Source of the DNA: Pestalotiopsis fici W106-1
Taxonomy: Eukaryota; Ascomycota; Sordariomycetes; Amphisphaeriales; Sporocadaceae
DNA length: 64,000 bases
Reading direction: 5' to 3'
Assembly: GCF_000516985.1 (NCBI RefSeq)
Contig: NW_006917097.1
Location: 124,001-188,000 of the forward strand
The position numbers and the translations under genes are program-made. How positions within the stretch are numbered: the first letter of the stretch is position 1; each line of letters starts with the position of its first letter. Positions 32,701 to 45,682 of this stretch are shown here, one piece after another. Below the pieces are notes generated by a model. The model saw only the letters and a program-made list of their open reading frames with translations. It had not been told where the DNA came from and searched no databases.

Positions 32701-34470
32701 CGGTTCCGGATAACTTAAACCGATTATACGGGCTTTTTCCACTATTTTTAGTAAATTTATAGCTAAATATATTATATTAGGCTCTAACTTATTAGCCAAA
32801 TATAAAAAAAATCCACGTTTTTCTTAATTTAATATAGCAAAAAACCTATTTTTAAAATTATATAATTTATTCCCGCTTATAATACCGCCTTTTTAATAAT
32901 ATAATTAGCCGAATATAATATTTAGCGGAAATTCCGGTACGTAAAACACGTTTAATAACGTTATTTTACGTATTTCCCGGTTAATTTCGAAGGAAAGCGT
33001 AATATTTCCAATTCCTTTTAAAAATACTTTTCTACTACTTATAATAATCGGTAAAAAATCCGATTTTATAATAAAATTATCGAATAAATTCTTATTATTC
33101 GATATATACTTTAAAAAACCCGTATCGTATAACCACCAATCCCTAAAAAAGGTAGTTAATTTCTTCTTTTTCAAATTATTCGAAATATTCGAAAAAGCAT
33201 AAAACGATTCGTTTTCGTCTAAATCTTCGTTACGGGGTAAATTTCCTCGTTTCTTAAATTTCTAATTTATAATAAAATTCGATTTATTCGAATTATTCGA
33301 ATTATTTAAATTATTCGAATTATTCGAATTATTCGAATTATTAAATTTCTTCCATTTATTCGATTTATTCGAATTTTTTTTATTTCCGCTTTAATTCCGT
33401 TAATTCTAATTAAATCGGGGGAACCGGAATTTCTTATTATCCGTATAATAAAAATTTCCTATAGCCGTATCCGGATCCCGTCGGTTTTTATCTAAAATAT
33501 CCGTAATTAACCCTTCGAAAATAAGTGGATTTATAAACCGTAAAACACTACGTTAACGGTTAGCCTATATAAAGTAAGCTAACTAAAAAGCTACAATAAA
33601 AATCGTTTTTTAATCGATATTATCGATTTTAGCCCTAACGCTTAAAAGCTTTAAAATATATCCCTTAAAAATAAATATAAACTCGTTTAACGAATTATAA
33701 TTCTCGAATTTTATAATATAAAATTCGAAATATAATTATTAACGTAATACGGGTCCGGTGCCTTAATAAGCTAATTATAAAATCGATAAAGCTTTATATA
33801 AATCTATTTTATCGAATATTAAATTTAACGGTTCTATTATTAAATTCTAACGAATTAAAAACAATACCTAGGCTTTCTAAATATCGGTTATACCGTTATA
33901 TATATCGGTAATTTTAAAAAACCGATCGATTCCTAGCAATTTAAAATATAACTATAACGTAAATTTCCACATATTCCAATTTCCGGATCCGGAAAATTTC
34001 TATTTCTCCGGCATCTAGCATCCGGCAATAATACGGATAAAATTATCCATTTTGCCGAATTTTTGCCGTTATAACGGTATAATTATCGTTAAAAACGGTA
34101 AAAAAATCGTTAAATAAAAAAAAAATTAATTCTTTTATTTTATCGATAAAATATATAAAGGGATCCAAATGCTATAATATAATATAGCAAATATTATAGG
34201 GTATTATAGCAAATCGGCTATTATAATAAAAACTAATTATTAATAATTTTATAACCGTTATATAGCTATAACGGGTAAAATCACTATAATTAGCTATTTA
34301 ACTATAATTTTCGATATAATTACGGCTTATATAGGCTTATATATAGGCCTATAAAAAATCGGCTATTATAACGGAATTCTAAAATTTACGTTAAATTAAC
34401 TCGTTTAAAAAAACGGCTATAATTTTCGATATAAAATCCGGTTCCTAATATAATCGATATTATACCGGAC
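29705..34470 (-). pseudogene. Copia gag-pol remnants
   Basis: Three short frames survive. At 33174-32905 the protease segment reads DWWLYDTG with the catalytic DTG intact, followed by LLNVFYVPEFPLNIIFG, the copia pattern after the protease site. Fragments at 32799-32608 and 31537-31298 fall in the order expected for integrase to reverse transcriptase. At 30683-30672 the reverse transcriptase core reads YVNN where copia elements have YVDD; both changes are GAT/GAC-to-AAT/AAC type, as RIP causes. Nearly everything else is interrupted by TAA/TAG stops. No functional protein can be made. Confidence 0.75.
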
Positions 34471-34483
34471 CGGGCTTATAACC
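34471..34483 (-). other. Primer-binding site, initiator tRNA-Met half type
   Basis: On the minus strand, directly after the 5' LTR, GGTTATAAGCCCG. The anticodon arm of initiator tRNA-Met contains GGTTATGAGCCC on the DNA sense strand. The single G-to-A difference fits RIP. Copia-type elements often prime with this half tRNA. Confidence 0.55.
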
Positions 34484-35111
34484 TATTCTAAAATATAATT
34501 AATAAATTATAAACTTAAGCACAAAAAAGCGTTCGTATAATTCGTAAAATCAGGCCGTAAAAATAATTATAAAGCTATATAACTAATTTATTAAAGCTTA
34601 AGGAAAAAATAACTAATTATAAAGGAATAACTACCTTTTATATTTATAAAATCAATTAATAAAAACATTTTAAAATATATTACTAATAAATTAAATTTAT
34701 AATTAAATTAATTAATAATAAAGTTAATTTATAATCGAAAAAACTATCGAAATTTATAAATTTCTATAATATAGGTTACCCTATAACCTAAGGCCATTAT
34801 AGCCAGGTGCATTAGCTATATTTAATAGGGCTAAATCCAATAAAACGTTTTACTAAATTCCAATAAATTCCAATAGCTATAGTGGCCATAACAATTAATT
34901 ATAATAACTTATTAATTATATAGCATTATAAATAATGGCTATAAATAGTGCTATACTAACTATAGGTCAGTATAGGGTAAATTTTACTGATTTCCTATAT
35001 ATCGTTATTTAACGATATCTCGATAGGTTTTATAGCTGTTATAACGATATAATATGCGTTATAAAGCTAATTTTATGCATTATACGATGCTATATTAACA
35101 TCCGTGTAATA
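34484..35111 (-). repeat. 5' LTR of the copia element
   Basis: 628 bp, TATTCTAAAATATAATTAAT to ATCCGTGTAATA on the plus strand. It is the most heavily transition-mutated of the three LTR copies: the leading TG has become TA. Confidence 0.85.
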
Positions 35112-35860
35112 AAAAATATATTTAAATATTATTAAATTAAATAATTTAGAAATATTTAAAAAATATAGGAAAAATTAACTAAAAATTAAATAAAAATATT
35201 TAGGAATATTTTAAAAATATTAATATCGGTAATATATTAAAAAAAAATATATTTTACCGTAGTTTTTTCGAATAAACGCTAAATAATATTATTATTATAT
35301 TATCGAAGCTAATCGATAAGCTATATTATATAATTAAAATAAATTTTATAAACGGTTATATTTATAGGAATATTTTTTAGCTTTTATTTTTCGAAAATAA
35401 AATCTTTTAAATTTTTTATTATTAGTAATATTAAAAATAAATAGCGCAAAAATTATAATATTTGCTAAAGCTTATAATAATAAAAACGTAATAAAAAATA
35501 AATAAATAAGCGGACCTAATTTTATTAAAGCCTAATTAAATTTAAAAAAATTTAATTAATATTAGGGCAGGCGCGCGCGTATCGCGATAAAATTTAATAG
35601 CGATATAAGCTTCGGTTATTACCGCAATATAAATAAAAGCTTAAGAAAAATATAATTTAATATTTACGGTTTATAGCTAAAAAAAAAAGCCGTTATAATT
35701 TAATAAATAAAATTTTTAGGTTATAACGGTAATATAGGAAGGAAAGAAAATAAATTTTCCGAAATTTATAAATAAGATAGGCAAATATCGGGCAGGCGTA
35801 AGCGTACTTGCCGCTAAACCCAAAAGCATTTTATTATAAACTGAGCTCTAAACCGTCGTA
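35112..35860 (-). repeat. Right arm of long inverted repeat
   Basis: Reverse-complement counterpart of 24405-25180. It ends with TACGACGG (minus-strand reading) at 35860, where composition returns to normal within a few bases. Its inner end coincides with the copia 5' LTR, so the copia element, or a recombination event at it, defines the present inner border. Confidence 0.65.
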
Positions 35861-36890
35861 CCCAAGACCGATTGATCCGTCGATTTGCGCCTCGCTAAAA
35901 TCTTTTGCTTCTTAAAAGACAGCTTTTCATAAGCCTTTGTGAACCCTCACGGCAAATTTAAAGCTTGGGCAAGGTACACACTCCCCTTAAATCCTTTTTA
36001 AAAAAGGGTGGATGGAATAATGAGCCCGCCGCCCAAGGCCGTATTAAAACGGTCGATATATGGCGCACGGAAGGCCGATTGCAAAACGGCACGCCGCGCA
36101 GCCGCGGCGGGACGGAGGCAGTCGGGAGTGCGTCCTAGATAAATCAGCATGCAAGCTCGTGTCGTGTAAAAGATGTTGCATTTTTGATAGTTATCATGGT
36201 GACTTTAGGTATTCCCTGCGCAATTTGAGCGGCTTCAACAGTTTGCCTGCTGGACAACCGCACATCACCCTTCACCACACCGGCATTTTCGCCCTCCTCT
36301 TTATATCCCACTTTCGTAGCTACATTTGCAAACTTTGTATTGAGAGATCTCTTGACACGATCATCAATATTAGTGGCCAGGTCCCTGACCTTACAAAAGC
36401 TTACCTGAGCCAGTGTGAAGAAAGAGATAAAATCGAGGGAACGTAAGAAAGAAATCTGTTGGTCCTGTAAATCTACAAAAGGGAGGTGCTAAAGAGCTAT
36501 CTAATACACCCGAGCAGGTGATCTAGAGTGAGTGCTAACCTCGTTAATGCAACACCATATTCAGGTTGGACGTTGCGCGACCGCGAATCCGAGAGCTGCG
36601 GCCACATCAATGCGGATTCCCGAGCGTCGCTTCCGGTGGCGTCTTTTTGGCGCGGCACGCGCGGTTCGGGGCCCCGGTGCCACCGCCCCGCCCCTGCTCA
36701 TGACAGGCTCCTATCCGAGGTTGGCAGGACTTTTGCGTCAGTAGTGTTCGCCATACCCGCTCTGGACGCGGTGCAGATGACCGTAAACAACAATATCTCA
36801 AATTCGTTTCTGCTACTGTCTGAACTGTGTTAGAAAAGCCAAACAAACACAAAGCTTCTGAGGATTTAAGGCGCCTGCCGAACTTCCACG
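35861..36890. other. Intergenic region after the AT-rich block
   Basis: About 1 kb of normal-GC sequence. Open frames at 36060-36446 (plus) and 36528-36894 (both strands) have no recognisable domain and probably are not genes. Nothing else is recognised. Confidence 0.45.
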
Positions 36891-38216
36891 TCATGTGTAG
36901 GACTTTGCTTGCTGTACTTCGGATTGCATCAGAATACGGTCCATTTCATATATCTCATCCGAATGGGCTTTAAAAGGACTAGTTGTGAAACTGATGGCAT
37001 CTTTCGGCTCTTTGTGTATGCCAGCCCTCTGCGCACTCTGCGCAGAGGCCGGGGCGCCAGCTGATCCGCCAGATTTTACGTTCGAACTCTTGCGAGATGA
37101 CTTGTACTGGCTGTAATTGCTGTGGATCTTCATGTATAAAGGTCGCATAATGGGTAGACAGGCAGATATTATGCCTACCGATGTCTCGATGAACGACCAA
37201 GTAGATGTTTCCCCGGCTATCCAGGTTATATCTTTCGTTTCGGTTCTTTGGACGAAATAAGAAACGCGTATCCATGATGCAATGCACACCCTTTGTAAGT
37301 TAGTACGTCCACATATATCTCTTGAAAAGGGACTACTAGACTCACAAACACCCAAGCAGCAATACTGCACAAATTCCCAACCTCCTCTTCATAGATATAT
37401 TGAGCCACCATATCTTCGGAAGAGGCGTTATCAGGATGATGACGTCGAGAAGTCCGTTAATTATACCTGATGCAAGCAAAAATACTGCTTGATCAAAGCA
37501 AACACCATGAGCACCGGGAGTGAGCTTATGCCATGAGTAACTCAAAGGTCTGCAGACTGTTAAATTACCGACAGTAATAGCAATCATTTGGCAGACAACG
37601 ACACAAGCCAAGAAATCGAGCCAGAAACGAAACGCCGTTTTGTGAGCCGCAAAGATGCGGCGATACAGCAAAATAATCGATAGTTTCGTTATGGAGACGG
37701 TCAACACCCAAAAGAATGTGAAGATGAAGGTAATCTAGAATATTAGATGTTCACTGTCAATAAAGAAGACTCGAAACAGGTTGAGCGAAGTATTACGAAC
37801 CTTCAAGCCATTGTTCACCTTTTCTTTCGTGAGAGACCAAATATGGTGCCCTGCTCCACCGTCCGGGCCGACTGATATTGTTAGTATACTTTCGAAAAGC
37901 TTATTGCTGAGAAACATACACAAAATGTTTATACTAGCGGTACCAATGCACAATATCTTGGTACAAGTCAGAAACAACCCAATCAAACTTCAATATAGAG
38001 AAGACCTACTAGTGCCACAATAATAGTGTAGTCGTCTGCGTACAAATGAGAAGCGCCAATTTTCTTGGCAGCGAGGCGCGCTATGACCGCAAGGATCGTA
38101 AAAAACAGAAGTACACCAGTCACGATGCCGTCCCGAGTCCCACGTTCCTCGTTCAAGTCGATTCCCGTTGGCGGGGGGCCAAAGACCGCAACAATGACGG
38201 GATCGAGGCCAGACAT
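36891..38216 (-). CDS. SAT4/rhodopsin-domain integral membrane protein
   Basis: Four exons, 38216-38010, 37956-37801, 37734-37346 and 37290-36891, give 383 residues. The start region MSGLDPVIVAVFGPPPTGIDL and the loop ADDYTIIVAL are characteristic of the fungal SAT4-domain (PTH11-related) seven-helix family. KLSIILLYRRIF and the extracellular CRPLSYSW, with the CFDQ cysteine, are further family landmarks. The last helices end near residue 310 and are followed by a Ser/Lys/Ala-rich cytoplasmic tail. Such proteins are thought to be receptors or sensors at the plasma membrane, but few ligands are known. It is isolated, between intergenic stretches. Confidence 0.85.
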
Positions 38217-39194
38217 GGTGTATGAATATTGCCCAGCAGTCTCGCCCGAGATCGAAGCTGATGAGTGCGACGAACTCTGGATAAAGAAGAAGGAAGTTTG
38301 GACATTGTGCGAACAGACCAAGAGTTCAATAATCTAGTCGGTCATTCGCGTGGCCCCCCAAAGCTCAGTTCTCCACAACGTATGTGCATGCCAGCAGTTG
38401 GGTGGCACATTACCTAGAATGCATGAGTGCGGCGGGGGATGGAGAAATGATGCAGATACTTTACCCAGGTAGATAACCCACTCGCAGCTTTTCACCAAAT
38501 CAAAAGATGTAAGGTACGTAGGTGAGGCTAATTATGGCAGCATTTGAATCCTTCTGTACAGATTAGTATGGGTCCAGTCACAGATCCTGGTCTGGTGCAG
38601 ATTACTCCTGGTACCTGCGCGTGTCAGTTGCGCAAGTTTGGTGCTGTTGGGCTGTGTAATCGCGCTATTGAAGTCCTTCGTCGGTATGCCGTAGAGGAAT
38701 ATAAAAAATGTGCCTTGCAACCGTGTGGTCCTGCGACGCAAATACTTTTGTGGGCCAATTTCACGATGCGCATTGCATGGTTGTGCTGAAATCCTCGTCC
38801 CATCCCGAAAAAGAGCAATTCACCATACGAGCTGCCAAATCCCGAGTCATGTCCCTTGTAAAGCACAACATCGGAAACCCCCTCCTCGCTTTGATCTCTT
38901 TATGAGACCTTCGTTACCAAGGTTTATCTTAGCCGGGCCAGTGTGTGAAGGGAAAGATATGATCCAAGGAGCCCAAAAAGATGTCTCTGCTGATTAATCC
39001 TACGATCTACAAAAGAGACGTGCTGCAGAGCTTTGTAATCTACCCCAACAGGTGATCTGCGGTGGGGGTACTGACTACGTCAGTGCGACAGTGTTGCAAT
39101 GATATTGGGGATGCTCAGCGGCCTGGTGCATCATCGCTTCACTTTCATTGCATCTCAACAGTAGTATTGACCAAGCCTCTAACATTTCACAGGA
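38217..39194. other. Intergenic region
   Basis: About 980 bp upstream of both the SAT4 gene and the hydrolase gene (divergent). Several short overlapping frames at 38532-38997 show no family resemblance. No motif recognised. Confidence 0.4.
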
Positions 39195-40385
39195 ATGGCT
39201 GATTTCTCCCAGTACGGCACGCCTAGCGAGGAATGGCGCAAAGTGAGCAACTTGGTGCCTGCTCCTCACCCTGGCTTGTCTTTTATTGAGAGGAGGGAGC
39301 ACAGCAATCGTACACGTGAACAACTCTCTGCCGATGAGATGAAGATTTGGGAACCTTTGGTTCAGAGAAAAGATCATACGATTCCCACCCGGGATCAATC
39401 AACTATTGAGGCTCGCAGCTATCGACCGGCGAATGCCGACACGACAGGAAAGCCTCCGGTATTGCTGTACCTCCATGGCGGCGGGTTCTTTTCCGGCACC
39501 ATCGCCACTGAAGATGCTACTTGCTCTCGTCTCGCCGTCCACAACAACGCCATCGTCCTCAACGTCTGCTATCGGCATACTCCCGAGCACACGTATCCTA
39601 CGGCGTGGGATGATACCCATGACGCTTTTGAATGGCTCCATGATCACATCGTTGATCTGGGCGGCGACTATCAGCGGGTGCTCGTGGGGGGCATCTCATC
39701 AGGAGCCTACCTGGCGGCATCCTTTGTGCTCGAGAAGCATCTAGGTCGGCGGTGTGTGTCCCGCCCAGCTATTGCAGGCCAAATACTCATGGTTCCGTGT
39801 TTGCTCAACACTTCCTGCCATGGGCCGATACTCAAGAAATTCAAGGACCCTGCTGTTTGTTCTTTACAACAACTCTGCAACGCACCAACGCTCCCTATGT
39901 CTACTTTCCAAATGATTACTGTATGTCACCTCCCTGTCTGGATTCCACTTTTCTGTATAATTAATTATAACTATCCAAGAAAATGCTACAAATTCCAGAT
40001 CCAAAAGAAGAAGACCTTCGTTTGAATCCGGGCTATGTCTCAGCCTCACGAGCAGAAGGACTACCCCCCACGGTAATCGTAACAGCTGGTATGGACATTC
40101 TTAGAGACGAGGGATTGCTATACGCAAAAACTCTGACAGAAGCAAGGTAGGTTGTCTGTTGTGAAGCATTAATTGACCATGTCAAGTCAGGCTGACTGAA
40201 ATGTTCGAAATACCTTTAGTGTTCCAACAGATGTGCACGTGGTTCCAGGCTTACCGCATGCCTTTGCAGCGATTCCGGGATTGAGCGAGGGCAAACAACG
40301 TTGGAACAAGATTCTGGACGGGGCAATTGTTTGGGCCCTGTCGAAACCTACCGCTAAAGAAAATTTTAGTATTCAAGCTGAGTAG
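39195..40385 (+). CDS. Alpha/beta hydrolase, HSL/acetyl-hydrolase type
   Basis: Three exons, 39195-39920, 39980-40146 and 40220-40385, give 352 residues. The oxyanion-hole motif HGGGFF (94-99) and the nucleophile elbow GISSG (Ser168) define the hormone-sensitive-lipase-like family. The catalytic Asp sits in GMDILRDEG and the His in LPHAF, both in the expected C-terminal places. There is no signal peptide, so it is probably cytosolic. Enzymes of this group hydrolyse short-chain esters and some serve in metabolite modification. It lies in the same 12-kb area as a carboxylesterase, a GMC oxidoreductase and an aldo-keto reductase, but co-regulation is not shown. Confidence 0.85.
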
Positions 40386-41588
40386 ATATAACAACGCAGC
40401 GAGGATTATGTCGAGTCTCAATTAATATATGCTTTGTCAATCGTTCATCTTCAAGTACTACCAAGGACGCCATACTGATGGATAAACGTTATGCTGCAGG
40501 GCAGTTAAACGAATCCCGGTCAGTCCAAAGGCCGTGTGATCATCAGGAGCGACCGATGGAATGAGATCCTAGTATTGTGCGGCTTTTCCCGGGTATCGTG
40601 CTACGCCTTACCCGATATCCGCTACACTCGACATACAAGATAGGCGAGGTAGGACCTCACAAAGAAGGATTCCCGTATTGATCACCGGCTGTCATGTGGT
40701 GGCTGCACGATTACCGAAACTGCGCCAAACGCGTGGCAATTACCGAGTGACCTTGTAACCTACCTAGTAAGCCCACTTTCCAATCTGCATTTTCCAGGAT
40801 TGAATCTTGTAGGCACTGCAGATTGAGTTGGGGGTTATATGCTAATTGAGGGCATTTCAGTGCTGTGTTGGTCAAGCTGGCCGAAGGCGTCTGACTGGTA
40901 GTAATAACGACCCTGATCAACACTTTGCAAACGCATGCTAGATTAAATCGCTTTGGATTGCCGGCCACAGTTTGGCAGCGCATGGCGATATCTCCAACAC
41001 AACCAGGATGAGCCAGCGCTCAAAATGCGTTATGCGTTAAAGTGTAGCATCAATTCTGTTTTTATTTTGTTGCTGTATGTTCGTCCCGGCACCAGCTGTA
41101 TAAAAATTGTGCGACGCGTCCTGCCTGTCCCCGTCTTGCATCGGCTGCCCCGCGTGCTGGGATGCGATCGGACATCCGTAGCGCCGCATACTGACCGATT
41201 CAACACGGCGCCCGACGGTCACTTATCATTCCGACCACCATCTTCCGACATCTCGCATGCATTCTGCCTTGAATTCACCTTCGCCGCATCGCTAGAACGC
41301 TACGAGCTATCATTTCATTCAGGTCCCTCTCTTTATGTCAGCTTTGGGGTTATTGTAGACGGGCTCATTGCAGACCGCACGGGGCATCCGATACGAAATG
41401 AGGAGAGATATCATGTTGTGGAACCCTTGGCATCTTGTTGAGATATGGACCCCGCATTGGCTTATCAGTGAAGTGTATATACTCTGAACATACTTGGAAT
41501 TCCTGGTCAAGAGAGTTCCATTTTTCTGAATATTTTCGCTCTTGTCTAGAACAGCAAAAGTTGGCCCAAGACACAGGCCACTTCAACC
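40386..41588. other. Intergenic region
   Basis: 1.2 kb between the hydrolase and the carboxylesterase. A 162-codon plus-strand frame at 40953-41441 lacks any recognised domain and is arginine/serine-biased, more likely promoter sequence than gene. Confidence 0.4.
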
Positions 41589-43648
<2,060 letters not shown>

Positions 43649-43936
43649 CGGCAGATCCTCTTGCTTATATAGCGATATATTGCATTTGGATTTGGAAATT
43701 TTGAGTTATTTCCACTCCAGCTCTGACAACATATCAAATATGTCCGCCTGCAACGAAATATAGATGAAGCAAAATCATAATTTTAGTAATTAATTATATT
43801 TTCACTAAACTATGAGTTGATACGTAATTTTTACAGCTTACACACAATTCAAAGTATTGACTGATTGAAAGGCACACAATTTAGATCCACAAGACCATAA
43901 AGATGGAAGCAATTCGATCCCCATGCGTCAGAGCTC

Positions 43937-45682
43937 TTAGGTGCTACCTGCAAGAATCTCGGCGGCCTGCTCAGCAAGCGCGTAGGTTGCAACTTGCAGG
44001 TGAGCACTGATGGCAACGGGAAATACAGAAGTATCAACAACATAAAGATTATCCACTCCAATCACCTTTAAATTTGTATCAACAACTTTCCCCATTGCTG
44101 CAGTTCCATGAGGATGATAGGCCGTTCTAAGAAACACGATTAGCAGATTATCTTCTAGCTTTGAAATAGATGAATACTGACCGTAAAGTGGCACGAAGTC
44201 GGGTGTCAAGCTCTTCGTCTGTAATGACGCTGGAAAGTGCCGGGGAGCCATCCGGTGGGATTTCGCCTGCGAAAATATCTCTTCCCAATACTGTAGTATT
44301 CCCTCCTGCAAATGCATACTGCAGCCTCGAGGCCTCGCGAAGGACGTATCGATCGACTTCAGTACCGAAGTAGTTCGGATCGAGCAGCGGAAAGTCACTA
44401 ATGTTGGCAGATGCAAGTGTGACTGACCCTCGCGCACTGGGAATGAACAAGATGGACATGAAGGACACCGTGGCGCCGCTGGTTCCGGTGTATCCAAAGT
44501 ATTGAAAGACATGTTCCAAGAATGTACGATCAGTACGGAGTAGTGGGTGCGTCTCTGGGTCGGGAGCAACGCCTTCGTCAATTTCAATGGCGACAGCAAG
44601 ACCGTCCCGAGGCACGCTCGTTGAGACCATGTAATCCTGTGGATTACCCCAGCCGTATTGCTCCTCCTCGAATAGAGGATTCCCAGAGCCAGGGATCCAG
44701 CCTTCGTCGGGGTTTCGAATGGTCCAAGTGGAAGTTGTGGATGAGTGCTGGATCAAGTTTCGACCGACGTCGGGCAAATCAAGATTCACGTCTATCTCGA
44801 GACTTTCAAGCTCAGACGCCGGTCCAATTCCCGATAAGAGTAGAATCTGGGGAGTACGGAACGCTCCAGCTGATAGAATGACCTTGCTCCCAAGTATCTG
44901 AGTGCCGTTGGATAGTTGGATGCCGAGAGATGTCAACACTCCATCGACATCTTGGACTAAGACCTTTTCTACCAAGGTCTCGGTCAATACATCAATTCCG
45001 TTGAGTGGATAAATGACAGATGCAATTTCCCTTCTTCCATTGTGCTTATTCTCAGAGAAATCGCCAACGCCAAGGGGGTTTCCAGCATTGGCATCTAAGT
45101 CAGGCAACTCAAAAACGCCAATTTCATTCCAAGCTTGGAACACGGGCTCACGCAGCGGGAACGAGCGATTGGTAGAAGTGACGGTCTGAACGAATACCGG
45201 CCCGTCGTAGCCATGCTGATCCGGGTTTCTATCCGGGTGTTGGAATGCCTCTGCCTTCTGCATGAAAGGAAGTTGGCCGTCATAATTCCAGCGGGAATCT
45301 CCGACAGTTTCACCCCAGAGGTCATAGTCGGTTCGATCGCCACGGACCCAGTTCCCTAGTTTAGATATGAGTGTAGGTCTTTCGCATCTATTGACCATTC
45401 AGTTCACTCACCAGCATTAACAACAGTTCCGCCTCCCAAGGCTGTACCTACGGCCTCCCCCATGGTGCGGTTGTCTAGATTGACTTGGGGAATGGTATCC
45501 CAACCCCAGGATAAGTCGCCACCAAACGCAGTTTGGTTGGGCCATATAATGTCGGTACGATTGTTGGCATTTTGCCCAGCTTCAACTACCAGAATCTTCA
45601 AGCTCTCGTTGAAGCCGAGGAGACGATTAGATACCACGGAGCCGGCGAGGCCGCCACCCACAACGATGATGTCGTACAGCAT
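43937..45682 (-). CDS. GMC oxidoreductase (FAD alcohol oxidase/dehydrogenase type)
   Basis: Three exons, 45682-45412, 45355-44182 and 44126-43937, give 544 residues. MLYDIIVVGGGLAGSVVSNRL is the FAD-binding GxGxxG loop at the very N-terminus and ILVVEAG the second strand. The first GMC signature region contains GTALGGGTVVNAG, and the second GAFRTPQILLLSGIGP. The catalytic pair is YHPHGTAAMG (His488) and SAHLQV (His524). No signal peptide is seen. Members oxidise alcohols, aldehydes or sugars, and several work in toxin or volatile metabolism. The substrate is not predictable from sequence. Confidence 0.88.

Larger units (their letters stand above)
29071..35111 (-). mobile_element. Ty1/copia LTR retrotransposon, RIP-inactivated
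   Basis: About 6.0 kb with LTRs at both ends. Orientation is minus: the 5' LTR is at 35111-34484 and the 3' LTR at 29696-29071. Just inside the 5' LTR is a primer site matching the half-molecule initiator tRNA-Met type (34483-34471). Just before the 3' LTR is a purine tract AAAAGGAA (29704-29697). Protease and reverse transcriptase remnants occur in copia-compatible order. The flanking five bases (AAATT left, AAAAA right) do not match, so the ends may have recombined or been altered since insertion. Confidence 0.82.
24405..35860. mobile_element. Composite RIP-mutated transposon block
   Basis: An 11.4 kb stretch of extreme AT content with sharp edges, essentially free of long open frames. The outer boundaries are inverted: TACGACGGTTCAAAGCTCAG at 24405 and the complement of TACGACGGTTTAGAGCTCAG ending at 35860, which differ only by transitions. 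The bases just outside (CCCAAA left, CCCAAG right) could be a target duplication with one transition. Inside lie a solo LTR with a second solo LTR nested in it, an unidentified element body, and a Ty1/copia element. Copies differ by C-to-T and G-to-A changes, the mark of RIP. Confidence 0.75.

Noticed and set aside
36060..36446. Plus-strand 128-codon frame next to the AT-rich block
   Set aside because: No recognisable motif or splice continuation; composition like flanking intergenic DNA.
40953..41441. Plus-strand 162-codon frame
   Set aside because: No domain, no coding-like composition, sits in the promoter region of the carboxylesterase.
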